A stretch of DNA of 49,564 bases from CAYXZP01 sp964469485 (GCA_964469485.1 CAYXZP010000008.1:1-49564); one strand, 5' to 3'; shown: positions 7,998-16,803, numbered from the stretch's first letter. Program-made: numbers and translations. The notes: generated by a model not told the origin, from the letters alone.

Positions 7998-9197
7998 ATG
8001 CAGGCTGCCGCCGAGACCACTCCCTATGCGACCGGACGCATTTACCACGACGCCGACGCCCACATCATGGAAGAGCCCGACTGGCTCCTGCCCTATGCCG
8101 ACCCGGGGATACGCGAGCGCGTTCGTTCTGTGTTCGTGGCCGCGGTCGCGCCCGGCGAAGAACGCCTGATAGACAAGTGGCGCAGCCGGCACGGTGACCC
8201 CGCCGAACGCGAACGAGCCGAGGCCGAGATCATGCTGCGCAAGAACTGGTCGGCCTTGGGTTCCTTCATCCGCGAGGACCGGCCGCGCGCACTCGACCTG
8301 CTCGGCTTTCGCAGCCAGCTGGTCTTCAACACCTCGACCAACGAGTATCTCTGCGAGGCCGAGCACAAGGACGACCTCGATTTTGCCTACGGGATTGCGC
8401 GTGCCCACAACCGCGCCATGCTTGAGTTCTGTTCGGTGGATCCACGACTTCTGGCCACGGCCTATGTGCCGCTGGCCGATTTCGAACGCGCCCGTGAGAT
8501 CGCCGGAGAGTTCATAGAGGCCGGTGCCGCGGCGCTATTGGTAGCCTCGGCCTGTCCGCGGGGGCACTCGACAAGCCACACCGGGCTCTTCCCGGTCTGG
8601 GCCCAGGCCGAGGAGGCCGGACTTCCCGTGGTCTTCCATGTCGGCGGCGGCGGGCGCTTGCTCGACCCGGCCTATTTCGAGAACGGTCTAGCGCCGGTGC
8701 CCGATTTTCACGGCGGCGCCGAGAACTTTCGTTCGGTGGATTACATGGCCATTCCCGGTCCGCCCATGCAGACCCTTGCCACCATGATCTTCGACCGTGT
8801 CTTCGATCATTTCCCGCGCCTGAAGGTCGGCGTCATCGAGCAGGGAGCGGCGTGGTTGCCGAGTTGGATGCGTTCGCTGGACACGGCCTTCGAGGCCTTT
8901 CGCAAGAACGAGGAGCGGCTCCAAAAGCTCGAGCTCGAGCCCAGCGATTACGTTCACCGGCAGATACGCGTGACGCCCTATCCGGCCGAACCCACCGGTT
9001 GGATAATTGAACAGTCGGGACCCGGGATATGCATGTTCTCCTCCGACTGGCCCCACGTCGAAGGCGGGCGCGACCCCATCAAGCGCTTCAAACGGGCCAC
9101 CGAGGGACTCGACGAGGAACTGCTCGACGGTTTCTACCGCACCAACTTTGTCGATCTGATGGGCCGGGCGCTCGACGGTCTGCCCGAGCCGGCTTAG
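7998..9197 (+). CDS. Amidohydrolase-2 family TIM-barrel hydrolase/decarboxylase
   Basis: A 399-residue member of the amidohydrolase_2 group (ACMSD and gamma-resorcylate decarboxylase relatives). Metal-site landmarks are DADAHIME near the N-terminus, the His in VFHVGGGG, and the Asp in SSDWPH near the C-terminus. The first strand carries D-x-H in place of the canonical H-x-H, as in many uncharacterised relatives. I chose the ATG at 7998, since in-frame sequence upstream is compositionally unlike the family. It is divergent from TauD. A shorter relative lies at 41661-42758. Confidence 0.88.
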   Translation: MQAAAETTPYATGRIYHDADAHIMEEPDWLLPYADPGIRERVRSVFVAAVAPGEERLIDKWRSRHGDPAERERAEAEIMLRKNWSALGSFIREDRPRALDLLGFRSQLVFNTSTNEYLCEAEHKDDLDFAYGIARAHNRAMLEFCSVDPRLLATAYVPLADFERAREIAGEFIEAGAAALLVASACPRGHSTSHTGLFPVWAQAEEAGLPVVFHVGGGGRLLDPAYFENGLAPVPDFHGGAENFRSVDYMAIPGPPMQTLATMIFDRVFDHFPRLKVGVIEQGAAWLPSWMRSLDTAFEAFRKNEERLQKLELEPSDYVHRQIRVTPYPAEPTGWIIEQSGPGICMFSSDWPHVEGGRDPIKRFKRATEGLDEELLDGFYRTNFVDLMGRALDGLPEPA

Positions 9198-9257
9198 GCC
9201 AGCGCCGGACTGGGCTAGTGGACAGCAAACGCTAGATACGGCTAGTGTCGAGGGCTC

Positions 9258-11780
9258 ATGCTGTGTCGCTGTCGGTCCTTGCGTGGACCCTTCTTCATTG
9301 CCCTGCTGCTGACCCTGCTCTGGCAAGGTGTGGCGCTGGCGGCCGGTAACATCGCTCTGCCCTTGGTCCTGACCGACAACCGCGCGACCGATGGCACCAT
9401 CATTGTAGAGACAGAGGATTGGAAGTTGGTCTTTGACGAGGCCTTCAACGGTGGAATGAGCCGCTGGTACGACCTGGCCTTCGACCCGGGTCAGACCGAC
9501 AACCTGGCCACCGAGTCCGGTGGCGGAGGCTACGGTCAGGGCGTGCTGTTCGATTACGACGTCTATCTCGGAGCCGGCTTCAATGACGCCCAGGAGTTCA
9601 TGACCACCATGGGTCGTAATTCTGACCCGGGCGCGCTCGAACTCGACATCGTCGAGAACACGGCCCTGCGCGTGCGTATACGGCAAAGCGGCCATCCACG
9701 CCTCAACAACGGGCAGGGCCCGCCCGGCGATCCCTTTCCCGAGCTAAAGTGGATCCGCGTGACCACGCTCTGGACGATATACCCGAACGGCAAGGTTGCC
9801 ATCGAGTTCGATGCCGAGGTCGACCCCGACGGTGTCATCGTCGACACCGGTCCGGGCGGCAGCGGCAAGGGTGTCGGCGCGACCGGCTGTTGTGGCTTCG
9901 AGAAGTGGCTCAACGGCAGCGGAGGCGCCGACTTTCTCGCGCCCTTCGTGTGGGCGGGCGACACCATTGAGAGCCAGGCCGGTGGCTGGGGGCCGATACG
10001 TATCGTGCAGCGGCCCAGTCCTACGCAACTAGTGCTCGAGGAGGCGGTTCCGGCCGGCACGGGGCTCGATTACGTCATCCGGCGCGACCAGATCCGCCTC
10101 GAGACGATCTCCACCCACGCCGATGGCGACCCGACCATAGGCAACCAATGTTCCGACATTTCGACCTCACGCTGGCAGGGCGGTAGCAGCGGCGATCCAC
10201 TGTGGTCGGTTACTTTCGACAACGATGCATGCCGAACACGATATCGCGACAATCACCCGAGCACGGGTTACCCCCCGATAGCCGACGACGTGATCCTGGC
10301 ACACTGGACACGCGACCGTGGCGCCGGTGCGGGGCTGGTCTTCTTCGAGAAGTGGGAGGGCGTTAACGGCGGCTACTTCAACGACGAAGCCTTTACCGAC
10401 ATATCTTACACCCAGCTGGGTAAGGCCGGCAGCCGCGCCTTCACGCCGCACAGCCGTCACTTTCTGGCACAGCTCGGGAGCAGCGCGGCAACTACGCTGC
10501 CGACGATCAAGAGCGTGGCCGATATGCTGCCGCTCGGCATGGACTACCGGTTTCCCTACCTCAGTGTCCTGGTCGGCGAGCTGGCCCAGGGCCCCGAACT
10601 CACCTCGGCGGGCTTCGACCCGGGCACCGCCGCTTACCGGATAAAGGCCGACTGCAATGAGGCCGTGGTCAGGTTCCGGCCCTGTGGCCTTGGCCCGGAA
10701 CGCGGCTGCAGGCCCTACGTCGCGCCGGTCCTGGCGGTCGAGGACTTCGACGCCGACGACAGCGAGGTGATTGTCGAAATATCGACAGATGCCGGCGCTA
10801 GTTTCGCACCCCTAGATACGGCCCTCTACAATCTGAGCGGCGCTGCGGCGGAAACCGAACTCGGCCCGCGCCGTCGTCTGCTGCATTACCTCGACACCGT
10901 TCCGGCAGACGCCACGGGCGCTGCGCGCGTGGCCCTCAGGATATCGACGGGTAGCAACGGCTGCCCGGCCTCCACGACGACGACCACCACCACGACAACC
11001 ACAACGGTGCCGGACGAGCAGAGCACGGCCCAACAAAAGTGTATAAACGGGCTAAACAAGGCCGGCGCGAAGCTGGCCAAGACGCAGGGCAAGGCTAGCC
11101 TGGCCTGCATCAAGGCCGCCGGTCGGGGCCGCGAGCCGGACCCACAGGCCTGCTTGTCCGCCGATGCAGGCGGCAAGGTCGCTAGTGCGCGCGCCAAGCT
11201 GGTCCGGGCCCGGGAGCGCAACTGCACCGAGCTTCCCGACTTCGGCTATGCCGGAACGGCGGCCATAAGCGCGGCTGCCGTGGACGGCGAACTGGCACTT
11301 GTGGCCGATGTGTTCGGAGCCGACCTAAACCCGGTGCTGCTCGACGGTGGCCAGAACCGAATCGCGGCCTCTTGCCAGGCGGGTCTTGCCAAAGACTATG
11401 AGAAGCTGCTTTCCACGGGGATGGCCGCTTTTGTTCGTTGCAAGAAGGCCGGGCTAAAGAAGGGGCAGATCCGGTCCCGCCAACAACTGGCCGGTTGTTT
11501 CGACGACCTTCTAGAGGATCCGAGAGGCAGGCTTGCCAAGGTCAGAGCAAAAGTTGTCCGCCGCATGACGAGGAAGTGCGGGTTCTACATGACGACGGCA
11601 TTTCCCGGCCAGTGCTCCGACCAGACCAATACCGCCGGCTTTGGCGACTGCATCGGCCGGGTTGCGGCCTGTCGCACCTGTCAGATAATAAACGGCGCCG
11701 ACGATCTCGACCGGGACTGTGATCTGTTCGACGACGCCGAGTCGAATCAGAGCTGTAGCGATACGACCCCGGGACCCTAA
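9258..11780 (+). CDS. Secreted protein with poly-Thr linker and two C-terminal Cys-rich repeats
   Basis: An 840-residue exported protein. Residues 1-29 form a signal peptide (basic start, FFIALLLTLLW core, ALA-AG cleavage). Residues 30-570 form a large domain of unknown family, rich in Asp, Gly and aromatic residues, with a beta-sandwich look. Residues 572-584 are a run of Thr ending in VP. The last 250 residues hold two related helical units, each with four Cys: CINGLNKAGAKL onward and CQAGLAKDYEKL onward. They share the CIKAAG/CKKAG step, then ACL/GCF, then a final Arg-rich xRxC. A short Cys-rich tail follows. It is probably displayed outside the cell. Confidence 0.8.
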   Translation: MLCRCRSLRGPFFIALLLTLLWQGVALAAGNIALPLVLTDNRATDGTIIVETEDWKLVFDEAFNGGMSRWYDLAFDPGQTDNLATESGGGGYGQGVLFDYDVYLGAGFNDAQEFMTTMGRNSDPGALELDIVENTALRVRIRQSGHPRLNNGQGPPGDPFPELKWIRVTTLWTIYPNGKVAIEFDAEVDPDGVIVDTGPGGSGKGVGATGCCGFEKWLNGSGGADFLAPFVWAGDTIESQAGGWGPIRIVQRPSPTQLVLEEAVPAGTGLDYVIRRDQIRLETISTHADGDPTIGNQCSDISTSRWQGGSSGDPLWSVTFDNDACRTRYRDNHPSTGYPPIADDVILAHWTRDRGAGAGLVFFEKWEGVNGGYFNDEAFTDISYTQLGKAGSRAFTPHSRHFLAQLGSSAATTLPTIKSVADMLPLGMDYRFPYLSVLVGELAQGPELTSAGFDPGTAAYRIKADCNEAVVRFRPCGLGPERGCRPYVAPVLAVEDFDADDSEVIVEISTDAGASFAPLDTALYNLSGAAAETELGPRRRLLHYLDTVPADATGAARVALRISTGSNGCPASTTTTTTTTTTTVPDEQSTAQQKCINGLNKAGAKLAKTQGKASLACIKAAGRGREPDPQACLSADAGGKVASARAKLVRARERNCTELPDFGYAGTAAISAAAVDGELALVADVFGADLNPVLLDGGQNRIAASCQAGLAKDYEKLLSTGMAAFVRCKKAGLKKGQIRSRQQLAGCFDDLLEDPRGRLAKVRAKVVRRMTRKCGFYMTTAFPGQCSDQTNTAGFGDCIGRVAACRTCQIINGADDLDRDCDLFDDAESNQSCSDTTPGP

Positions 11781-12730
11781 GCTAGCGCCGCCTCGAGCTT
11801 GCGGGCGCTTTCGGCCAGGGCTTCGGTGGCCACCGGGACCGCCTTGGTCATGTTGATGAAGCCGTGGATGGTCGTCTCATAGCAGTTGTAGTCCACCGCC
11901 ACGCCCGCCTCGCGCATGCGGCGGGCATAGTCGCGGCCGCCATCGCGCAGCGGGTCGTAACCGGCCGTCAGCACGAAGGCCGGCGGTAGCCCGGCCAGAT
12001 CGCCGGCCTCGAGGGGCGCCACCCGGGGGTCTGCAGTGTCCGTGTCTTCCGGAATGTAGTGTCCGTAGAACCACTCCATCGTCGGGCGGTCCAAAAAGTA
12101 GCCCTCCGAGAACTCCTTCATCGAGCCCTCCTCGAAAGTGTTCTCGTTCTTTGCCGAAACGCTAGGATACCAGAGCAGCTGGAAGATGATGGCCGGACCG
12201 CCCTTGTCGCGAGCCTGCTGGGTGATGACGGCAGTCAGGTTGCCGCCGGCCGAATCGCCTCCGACGGCCAGGCGCGCCGTGTCGGCCCCGAGAAGCTCGC
12301 CGTTATTGGCCGCCCACAGGAGCGCCGCGTAGCAGTCCTCGACCGCGGCCGGGTGGGGGTGTTCGGGGGCCAGACGGTAATCGACCGACACGACCACCAC
12401 AGCGGCGTGCTTGCACAGATAGCGGCACTGGGTGTCGTGGGTGTTGGGACTGCCGATCACGAAGCCGCCGCCGTGAAAGAATACCAGCAGACCGGGAGTC
12501 CTGTCCGTGCCCTCGGGACGGTAGATGCGCACCGGAAGCTCGCCGGCCGGCCCCGGCACCAGGGAGTCCTCGACCGAACCGACCTCGGGTCCGGGCTCGT
12601 CGATGAGGTGGACCATTGTCTCCATCATCTCTCGGGCTGCTTCGGGCGTGCCCTCGTGCATGTGCACGACGCCCTCGGCGTTTAACATCTCGAGCACCGC
12701 GCGGGTGCCCTCATCAAGCGGCTCTGGCAT
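11777..12730 (-). CDS. Alpha/beta-hydrolase, hormone-sensitive-lipase-type esterase
   Basis: A 317-residue type-IV esterase/lipase. It has the oxyanion motif HGGGF (from residue 86), the nucleophile elbow GGDSAGG with Ser160, the acid Asp259 in TAGYDPLRD and the base His289 in TIHGF. The catalytic triad is complete. It is likely cytoplasmic and acts on short-chain esters. The ATG at 12730 lies inside the end of the upstream M50-like gene (17-base overlap), so the two are probably co-translated. Its stop overlaps the end of the secreted Cys-repeat gene by 4 bases tail-to-tail. Confidence 0.93.
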   Translation of the reverse strand: MPEPLDEGTRAVLEMLNAEGVVHMHEGTPEAAREMMETMVHLIDEPGPEVGSVEDSLVPGPAGELPVRIYRPEGTDRTPGLLVFFHGGGFVIGSPNTHDTQCRYLCKHAAVVVVSVDYRLAPEHPHPAAVEDCYAALLWAANNGELLGADTARLAVGGDSAGGNLTAVITQQARDKGGPAIIFQLLWYPSVSAKNENTFEEGSMKEFSEGYFLDRPTMEWFYGHYIPEDTDTADPRVAPLEAGDLAGLPPAFVLTAGYDPLRDGGRDYARRMREAGVAVDYNCYETTIHGFINMTKAVPVATEALAESARKLEAALA

Positions 12731-13214
12731 GGCGGCCTCCTATCGTGTCAAGTGGCGGCAGGCTTGTGCCGAACATTCCGCGCAGCAAGAGCGGAAGCTC
12801 CAGGATGATACCCGCAAGGACGCCCAGCACAGCGACGCCCCGGGTGATGCGCGTGGCCAAGACCTCGTCGGGCAAGAGCGTATAACTGCCTACCAAAACG
12901 ATAGCGGTCCCGATGAAGCCGCCGAGCGACATGATCAGGAACTGACGCTTCGTGTTTTGCTTCGAATCGAAAGCGAACATGAAGGGCGAACCCAAACGGC
13001 TGGCCAGACGATAGGTGCTGCCCGTGGCCGCCGCTCCGAGAAAGTGCCCCCATTCGTGGATCTTGATGACGGTAAATGCGGCGCCCAGGCCCACCAACAC
13101 ACCTAGCAGGTCGGCCACCGGCCCGGTGCCGGCCATCCAGTCCCGGGCGGCCAGCCATACCGAGGCCGTGGCTACGGCTACGATGAGGTCGCGGGCGATG
13201 AACTTGCCAAGCAT
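12714..13214 (-). CDS. M50-like integral membrane metalloprotease (HEWGH)
   Basis: A 166-residue membrane protein with about four hydrophobic segments and the zinc-protease motif HEWGH (His53, Glu54, His57) within a transmembrane stretch, as in site-2 proteases and other M50 peptidases. No PDZ domain is present. The ATG at 13214 starts the hydrophobic protein; a much longer open frame upstream is a shadow of the aminotransferase gene. The second membrane aspartate motif of classic M50 proteins (NxxPxxxxDG) is not obvious, so it could be a divergent or inactive member. Confidence 0.75.
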   Translation of the reverse strand: MLGKFIARDLIVAVATASVWLAARDWMAGTGPVADLLGVLVGLGAAFTVIKIHEWGHFLGAAATGSTYRLASRLGSPFMFAFDSKQNTKRQFLIMSLGGFIGTAIVLVGSYTLLPDEVLATRITRGVAVLGVLAGIILELPLLLRGMFGTSLPPLDTIGGRHARAA

Positions 13215-13292
13215 ATATAAGGCAGCGGGTGGGTGTGGGCTCACCCGCCGTGCGCGTCTATATACCAGAAGGCCGGGCGCTGACTGAACCAG

Positions 13293-14573
13293 GTGGGAGA
13301 TCGCAACGGACAAGACCTCGTCGCACGCGCCTTGCGGCTTCTCCCGGCAGCCGCCCGTGGACCGGCCATGAGCGCCGAGCGGCCCATGGTCATTCGCGAG
13401 GGCCGTGGCTCGCGCATCATCGATACCGAGGGCAAGGAATACATCGACTATCTGCTCGGCTCGGGTCCGCTGTTTACCGGACACGCTCACCCGGTCGTGG
13501 TCGAGGCGGTAGGTCGCCAGCTCGAAAAAGGCAGCTCTTACCTTCTCACCAGCGAGCCGGCCGTCCGTCTGGCCGAGCGCCTGACAGAGGCGGTTCCGGC
13601 GGCCGAACGCGTGAGCTTCGCCAACACGGGCAGCGAAGCGGTGCTTTACGCGCTCAGGCTGGCGCGCGCCTACCGCGGCCGCGACCGGGTGCTCAGGTTC
13701 GAGGGTGCCTATCATGGCCAGAGCGATGTGATGCTGATGAGCAACCAGTGGACGGCGGCCAGCGCCACAACGGCGGTCCCGAACTCGCTGGGGATTCCGG
13801 CGGCCGTGTCCGAAGAGGTCGTGGTGGCTTCTTTCAACGACATCGACGGTACCACCGCGTTGATCGAGGCCCACGCCGACAAGCTCGGTGCGGTCATCGT
13901 CGAGCCCATGCAAAGGACCATCCCGCCGCGGCCGGGTTTCCTTGAGAGCTTGCGGCAAGCCACGTCCGCGGCCGGCATCCCGCTCGTCTTCGACGAGACC
14001 GTCACCGGGTTTCGCCTTGCCTGGGGAGGTGCCCAGGAACGCTACGGCGTGGTCCCCGACCTCTGCGTGCTCGGCAAGAGCATCTCGGCCGGCCATCCTC
14101 TAGGCGTCATCTGCGGGCGGGCCGACATCATGTCCTTGGCCGAGGCCGGGCGGCAGGGCAGCGGCGGTTATGTTTCGATCACCGGGACCTATTCGGGCAA
14201 CCCAGTGTCGGCCGTAGCCGCGCTCGCAGTTCTCGAGATACTGAGCGAGCCCGGCGTCTACGAAGACCTCGAGCGCCGCGGCCGCCGCCTGATGGCGGGT
14301 CTCGAGGCAAGTCTCGTGGACGCCGGCATCGCGGTCACGGTAAGCGGAGAGCCCGTGGCCTTCCAGCCCTGGTTCATGGACGGCGAGGCCCGTGACCATG
14401 CTTCCTTGCTTGGCGCCGACATGGAGCTTGCGGGTCGCTTCACGAGCCTGCTTCTGAATGAGGGCGTGATGAAGGCACACGAGAAGTTCTTCCTTTCCGT
14501 GGTCCACAGCGACGAGGACATCGAGCAGACCCTGGCCGCGTTCGAGGCCACTGCGACGCGCCTGGCGGCCTGA
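13293..14573 (+). CDS. Class-III PLP aminotransferase, glutamate-1-semialdehyde-aminomutase-like
   Basis: A 426-residue fold-type-I PLP enzyme. Landmarks are FANTGSEAVLYALRLARAY for cofactor phosphate binding, the Asp in LVFDETVTGFR (Asp234), and LGKSISAGHPLG with Schiff-base Lys262. The GSGPLFTGHAHP segment resembles glutamate-1-semialdehyde aminomutase relatives. No other heme genes are near, so a stand-alone transaminase is more likely than HemL. The GTG at 13293 is the only start before an in-frame stop that leaves room for the usual N-terminal helix; ATG 13368 would remove it. No partner gene indicates the substrate. Confidence 0.9.
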   Translation: MGDRNGQDLVARALRLLPAAARGPAMSAERPMVIREGRGSRIIDTEGKEYIDYLLGSGPLFTGHAHPVVVEAVGRQLEKGSSYLLTSEPAVRLAERLTEAVPAAERVSFANTGSEAVLYALRLARAYRGRDRVLRFEGAYHGQSDVMLMSNQWTAASATTAVPNSLGIPAAVSEEVVVASFNDIDGTTALIEAHADKLGAVIVEPMQRTIPPRPGFLESLRQATSAAGIPLVFDETVTGFRLAWGGAQERYGVVPDLCVLGKSISAGHPLGVICGRADIMSLAEAGRQGSGGYVSITGTYSGNPVSAVAALAVLEILSEPGVYEDLERRGRRLMAGLEASLVDAGIAVTVSGEPVAFQPWFMDGEARDHASLLGADMELAGRFTSLLLNEGVMKAHEKFFLSVVHSDEDIEQTLAAFEATATRLAA

Positions 14574-14585
14574 ACCTCTGGCGGC

Positions 14586-15509
14586 TTAGCGCCCGAACAT
14601 CTGTTCGAGGCGCCACTTTGCCCAGGCCACGTCGAGCGCCGTGGTCAGCAAGGTTCTTTCAGCCAGTAGCCGCGTGCGTTTGGCCAGGGGCTCGGGGCCG
14701 ACGGGGTCGTAATTGTTGGCGACCTGGCGGCGTACCGCCCGGTTGTGGGCAAGGCGGGCCGCTTTGCTGAAATCGCCGTCCGGCTCGGGCTCGAGGCGGA
14801 AGTGGCCGTTACGGTCGCTACCCCTTACAAGCGTGGCCGATTCGGGGCGGCCTACCTTTTTCACGTCGGCCGACATGTAGCGGATCGCGATCCCGATGCG
14901 ACGTTTGTCCGAGCGGTTGGGCTTCGAGCCGTGATAGAGACCGATGTGGTGGAGCGATATCTGACCGGGTTCCAGCTCCAGGTCGACGGCGGCGTTCTCG
15001 TCTATGTCGCAGACCAGTTCCTGGCCGCGCGTGAGCATGTTGGCCGCATCGAAGGTGTCGCGATGTCGGGCGTCGCTGCGGCGGTGGCTGCCCGGCAACA
15101 CACGCACGCATCCCGACTCTTTGGTGCTCGGGCTGAGCGCCACCCATGCGGTGCAGACCTCGTGTGGTTCGAGTCCCCAGTAAGAGGCGTCCTGGTGCCA
15201 GGACACGTAGTCCGGGCGGGCAGCCTTCTTTAGCAACAGATTGGTTGTCCACACCAGGATGTCCGGTCCGATGAGGTCCTCGACGGCATCCAGTATCTTC
15301 GGGTGGCGCACCAGTTGGGCCGCCCAGGGCGCCGCCAGGTGAAGCTTGTGTTTGTAGGAGGGGCGCATGGGCCCGCGCGCCGATTCCAGATAACGGGCGA
15401 AGCCGCGGGTGCAGCGGTCAAGCTCGGCCGCCGACAGGGCATCTATCGGGAAAAGGTAGCCGTCGCTCCGGTATGCGCTCAGTTGCTCCTGGTTCAGCGT
15501 CTTCGTCAT
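14586..15509 (-). CDS. Phytanoyl-CoA dioxygenase (PhyH) family protein
   Basis: A 307-residue Fe(II)/2-oxoglutarate oxygenase. The metal triad is visible as WHQDASYW (His105, Asp107) and His193 in GLYHGS, followed by an Arg pair (about 203-204) that would bind 2-oxoglutarate. The ATG at 15509 has AAGGA about 7 bases upstream. Bacterial PhyH proteins hydroxylate many small molecules, so phytanoyl-CoA itself is not implied. It is divergent from the selenoprotein gene across only 42 bases, which contain an imperfect palindrome. Confidence 0.93.
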   Translation of the reverse strand: MTKTLNQEQLSAYRSDGYLFPIDALSAAELDRCTRGFARYLESARGPMRPSYKHKLHLAAPWAAQLVRHPKILDAVEDLIGPDILVWTTNLLLKKAARPDYVSWHQDASYWGLEPHEVCTAWVALSPSTKESGCVRVLPGSHRRSDARHRDTFDAANMLTRGQELVCDIDENAAVDLELEPGQISLHHIGLYHGSKPNRSDKRRIGIAIRYMSADVKKVGRPESATLVRGSDRNGHFRLEPEPDGDFSKAARLAHNRAVRRQVANNYDPVGPEPLAKRTRLLAERTLLTTALDVAWAKWRLEQMFGR

Positions 15510-15520
15510 GGCGTTTTCCT

Positions 15521-15539
15521 TGTCTCATATCGTAAGACA
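15521..15539. promoter_or_regulatory. Imperfect palindrome between PhyH and selenoprotein genes
   Basis: TGTCT at 15521-15525 and AGACA at 15535-15539 are inverted arms around a 9-base centre that pairs only in part. It occupies the middle of a 42-base divergent intergenic region and could be a shared operator. The arms are short and no regulator gene is adjacent. Confidence 0.3.
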
Positions 15540-15551
15540 TAAATCCCGCCC

Positions 15552-16058
15552 GTGGCCAGCGCCGGCGATCTAGTTCTGCGAACACACGAGGATGAGCACT
15601 GGAGCCTGTCGGACGCGCTCGTCCGGGGGCCGCTGGCACTGGTCGTCTTTCGCGGCCACTGGTGACCCTTCTGTATCAGCTCCTGGAAGGGGCTGTCCAA
15701 ACTCGAGGATGATTTCAATAGCGCCGGCGTGCAGTTGCTTGGCGTCGCGGCCGACCGGCCCGACCGGCTGGCACGTATGCGCGAGGAGAACTCGATCCCT
15801 TTCACGATGCTCTCGGACCCCGAGCTGACGATGGCCGAGCATCTCGAGGTGCCGACGAGCAGCGGCCACCCGATGGCCAAGAAATATCCCAAGGGCGCTT
15901 TCCTACAACCGGCCTACTTCGTGATGCGACCGGGAGCCGGCGGCGTCGAGACGGCGTATGCCTGGGTGCAACGGCCCGGCCTTCTCAACATGTACGGCGC
16001 CTCGGGGCGCCCGCGTCCCCGGCGGATGCTTTCGGAGGCCCGTGCCGCCCTCGCATAG
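15552..16058 (+). CDS. Peroxiredoxin-like (AhpC/TSA) selenoprotein with in-frame UGA
   Basis: One continuous frame runs from GTG 15552 to TAG 16056-16058 and is interrupted only by TGA at 15663. Read through as selenocysteine it gives a 168-residue thioredoxin-fold peroxiredoxin-like protein. The SLSDAL segment is followed by VVFRGHWUPFC, where Sec38 and Cys41 form a U-x-x-C redox pair in the place where relatives have RGxWCPxC. Then come GVQLLGVAADRPDRL and FTMLSDPEL, both peroxiredoxin landmarks. Homology is continuous on both sides of the TGA, and a hairpin follows it. Without recoding, no canonical start restores the active site. Sec machinery must be encoded elsewhere. Confidence 0.87.
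15663..15695 (+). promoter_or_regulatory. Candidate bacterial SECIS hairpin for UGA recoding
   Basis: The UGA is 15663-15665. Downstream, CAGCTCC (15677-15683) pairs with GGGGCTG (15689-15695) in a 7-bp stem with one G-U pair and the 5-base loop TGGAA. The loop begins 18 bases after the UGA and has G as its second base. Spacing, short apical loop and early loop G agree with the known bacterial SECIS consensus read by SelB. A competing stem, CCCTTC with GAAGGG, is also possible. Confidence 0.7.
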
Positions 16059-16803
16059 ACGGCAGGGCCAAGACACCGATTCAGCCTTGGTTATCGGCGT
16101 GGGCGCCGGGCGGGGGCTCGGAGCCGCGCTTTGCCGGCGCTTTGGCCGCGAGGGCATGAAGGTTTTCGTTGCCGGCCGCACGGCCGGGAAGGTCGAGGCG
16201 GTGGCCGGAGCGATACGCGAGGCCGGCGGGGCCGCCGAGGCCCTGGTCGCCGATTGTACGGTGGCCGCCGAGGTCGAGGCCATGTTCGACGCGGTCGAGC
16301 GGGCCGCGGGCGGCCCACCACGCTTGGTCGTCTACAACACCGGCAACAACCGTTTCTCGCCCTTGGTCGAGATGAGCGACGAGTTCTTCGAGGGGCTGTG
16401 GCGCAGCTGCGCCTTCGGCGCTTTTGTGTGCGGGCGCGAGGCGGCCCGCCGCATGGTCCCGGCCGGCGGGGGTACCCTGATATTTACCGGTGCCACGGCC
16501 TCTTTGCGCTCGCGCCCGCCCTTTACGGCCTTCGCCTCGGCCAAGGCCGCCGAGCGGGCCGTGGCCCACGGGATGGCCCGGGAGTTCGGGTCGGAGGGGC
16601 TGCATGTGGCCCATGTCATTATCGACGGCGTAATCGACGGGGACCAGGTCAATTCCCGGTTTCCGGCCCTAAAGGAGCGGCTCGGCGAGGACGGGATGCT
16701 GTCGGTGGACGCGATCGCGGAGGCCTACTGGGCCCTCCATTGCCAGGACCGCCGGGCCTGGGCGCTGGAGCTGGATCTGAGGCCCTACAAGGAGAAGTTC
16801 TAA
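16042..16803 (+). CDS. Short-chain dehydrogenase/reductase with Tyr-to-Phe active site
   Basis: Rossmann-fold SDR of 253 residues, with cofactor loop VIGVGAGRGLGAAL and the later YNTGNN region in place of NNAG. In the catalytic segment the usual YxxxK reads FASAK, so the catalytic Tyr is replaced by Phe while Lys is kept, and the Ser of GATAS is present. Related SDRs of this atypical group share that change. The GTG at 16042 is the best start: it overlaps the end of the selenoprotein gene by 17 bases, with GGAGG unusually close upstream. Translational coupling to the selenoprotein is likely. Substrate unknown. Confidence 0.85.
   Translation: MPPSHRRQGQDTDSALVIGVGAGRGLGAALCRRFGREGMKVFVAGRTAGKVEAVAGAIREAGGAAEALVADCTVAAEVEAMFDAVERAAGGPPRLVVYNTGNNRFSPLVEMSDEFFEGLWRSCAFGAFVCGREAARRMVPAGGGTLIFTGATASLRSRPPFTAFASAKAAERAVAHGMAREFGSEGLHVAHVIIDGVIDGDQVNSRFPALKERLGEDGMLSVDAIAEAYWALHCQDRRAWALELDLRPYKEKF

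Noticed and set aside
9198..9257. Three CTAG repeats before the secreted protein gene
   Set aside because: Short, irregularly spaced and without a recognisable promoter pattern.
10886..11227. Minus-strand frame with a long Val run
   Set aside because: It is the antisense of the poly-Thr linker codons (ACG/ACC) of the secreted protein and has no other protein-like features.
13215..14096. Long minus-strand extension upstream of the M50-like gene
   Set aside because: It is antisense to the aminotransferase, whose plus-strand motifs are clear; the membrane protein begins at 13214.
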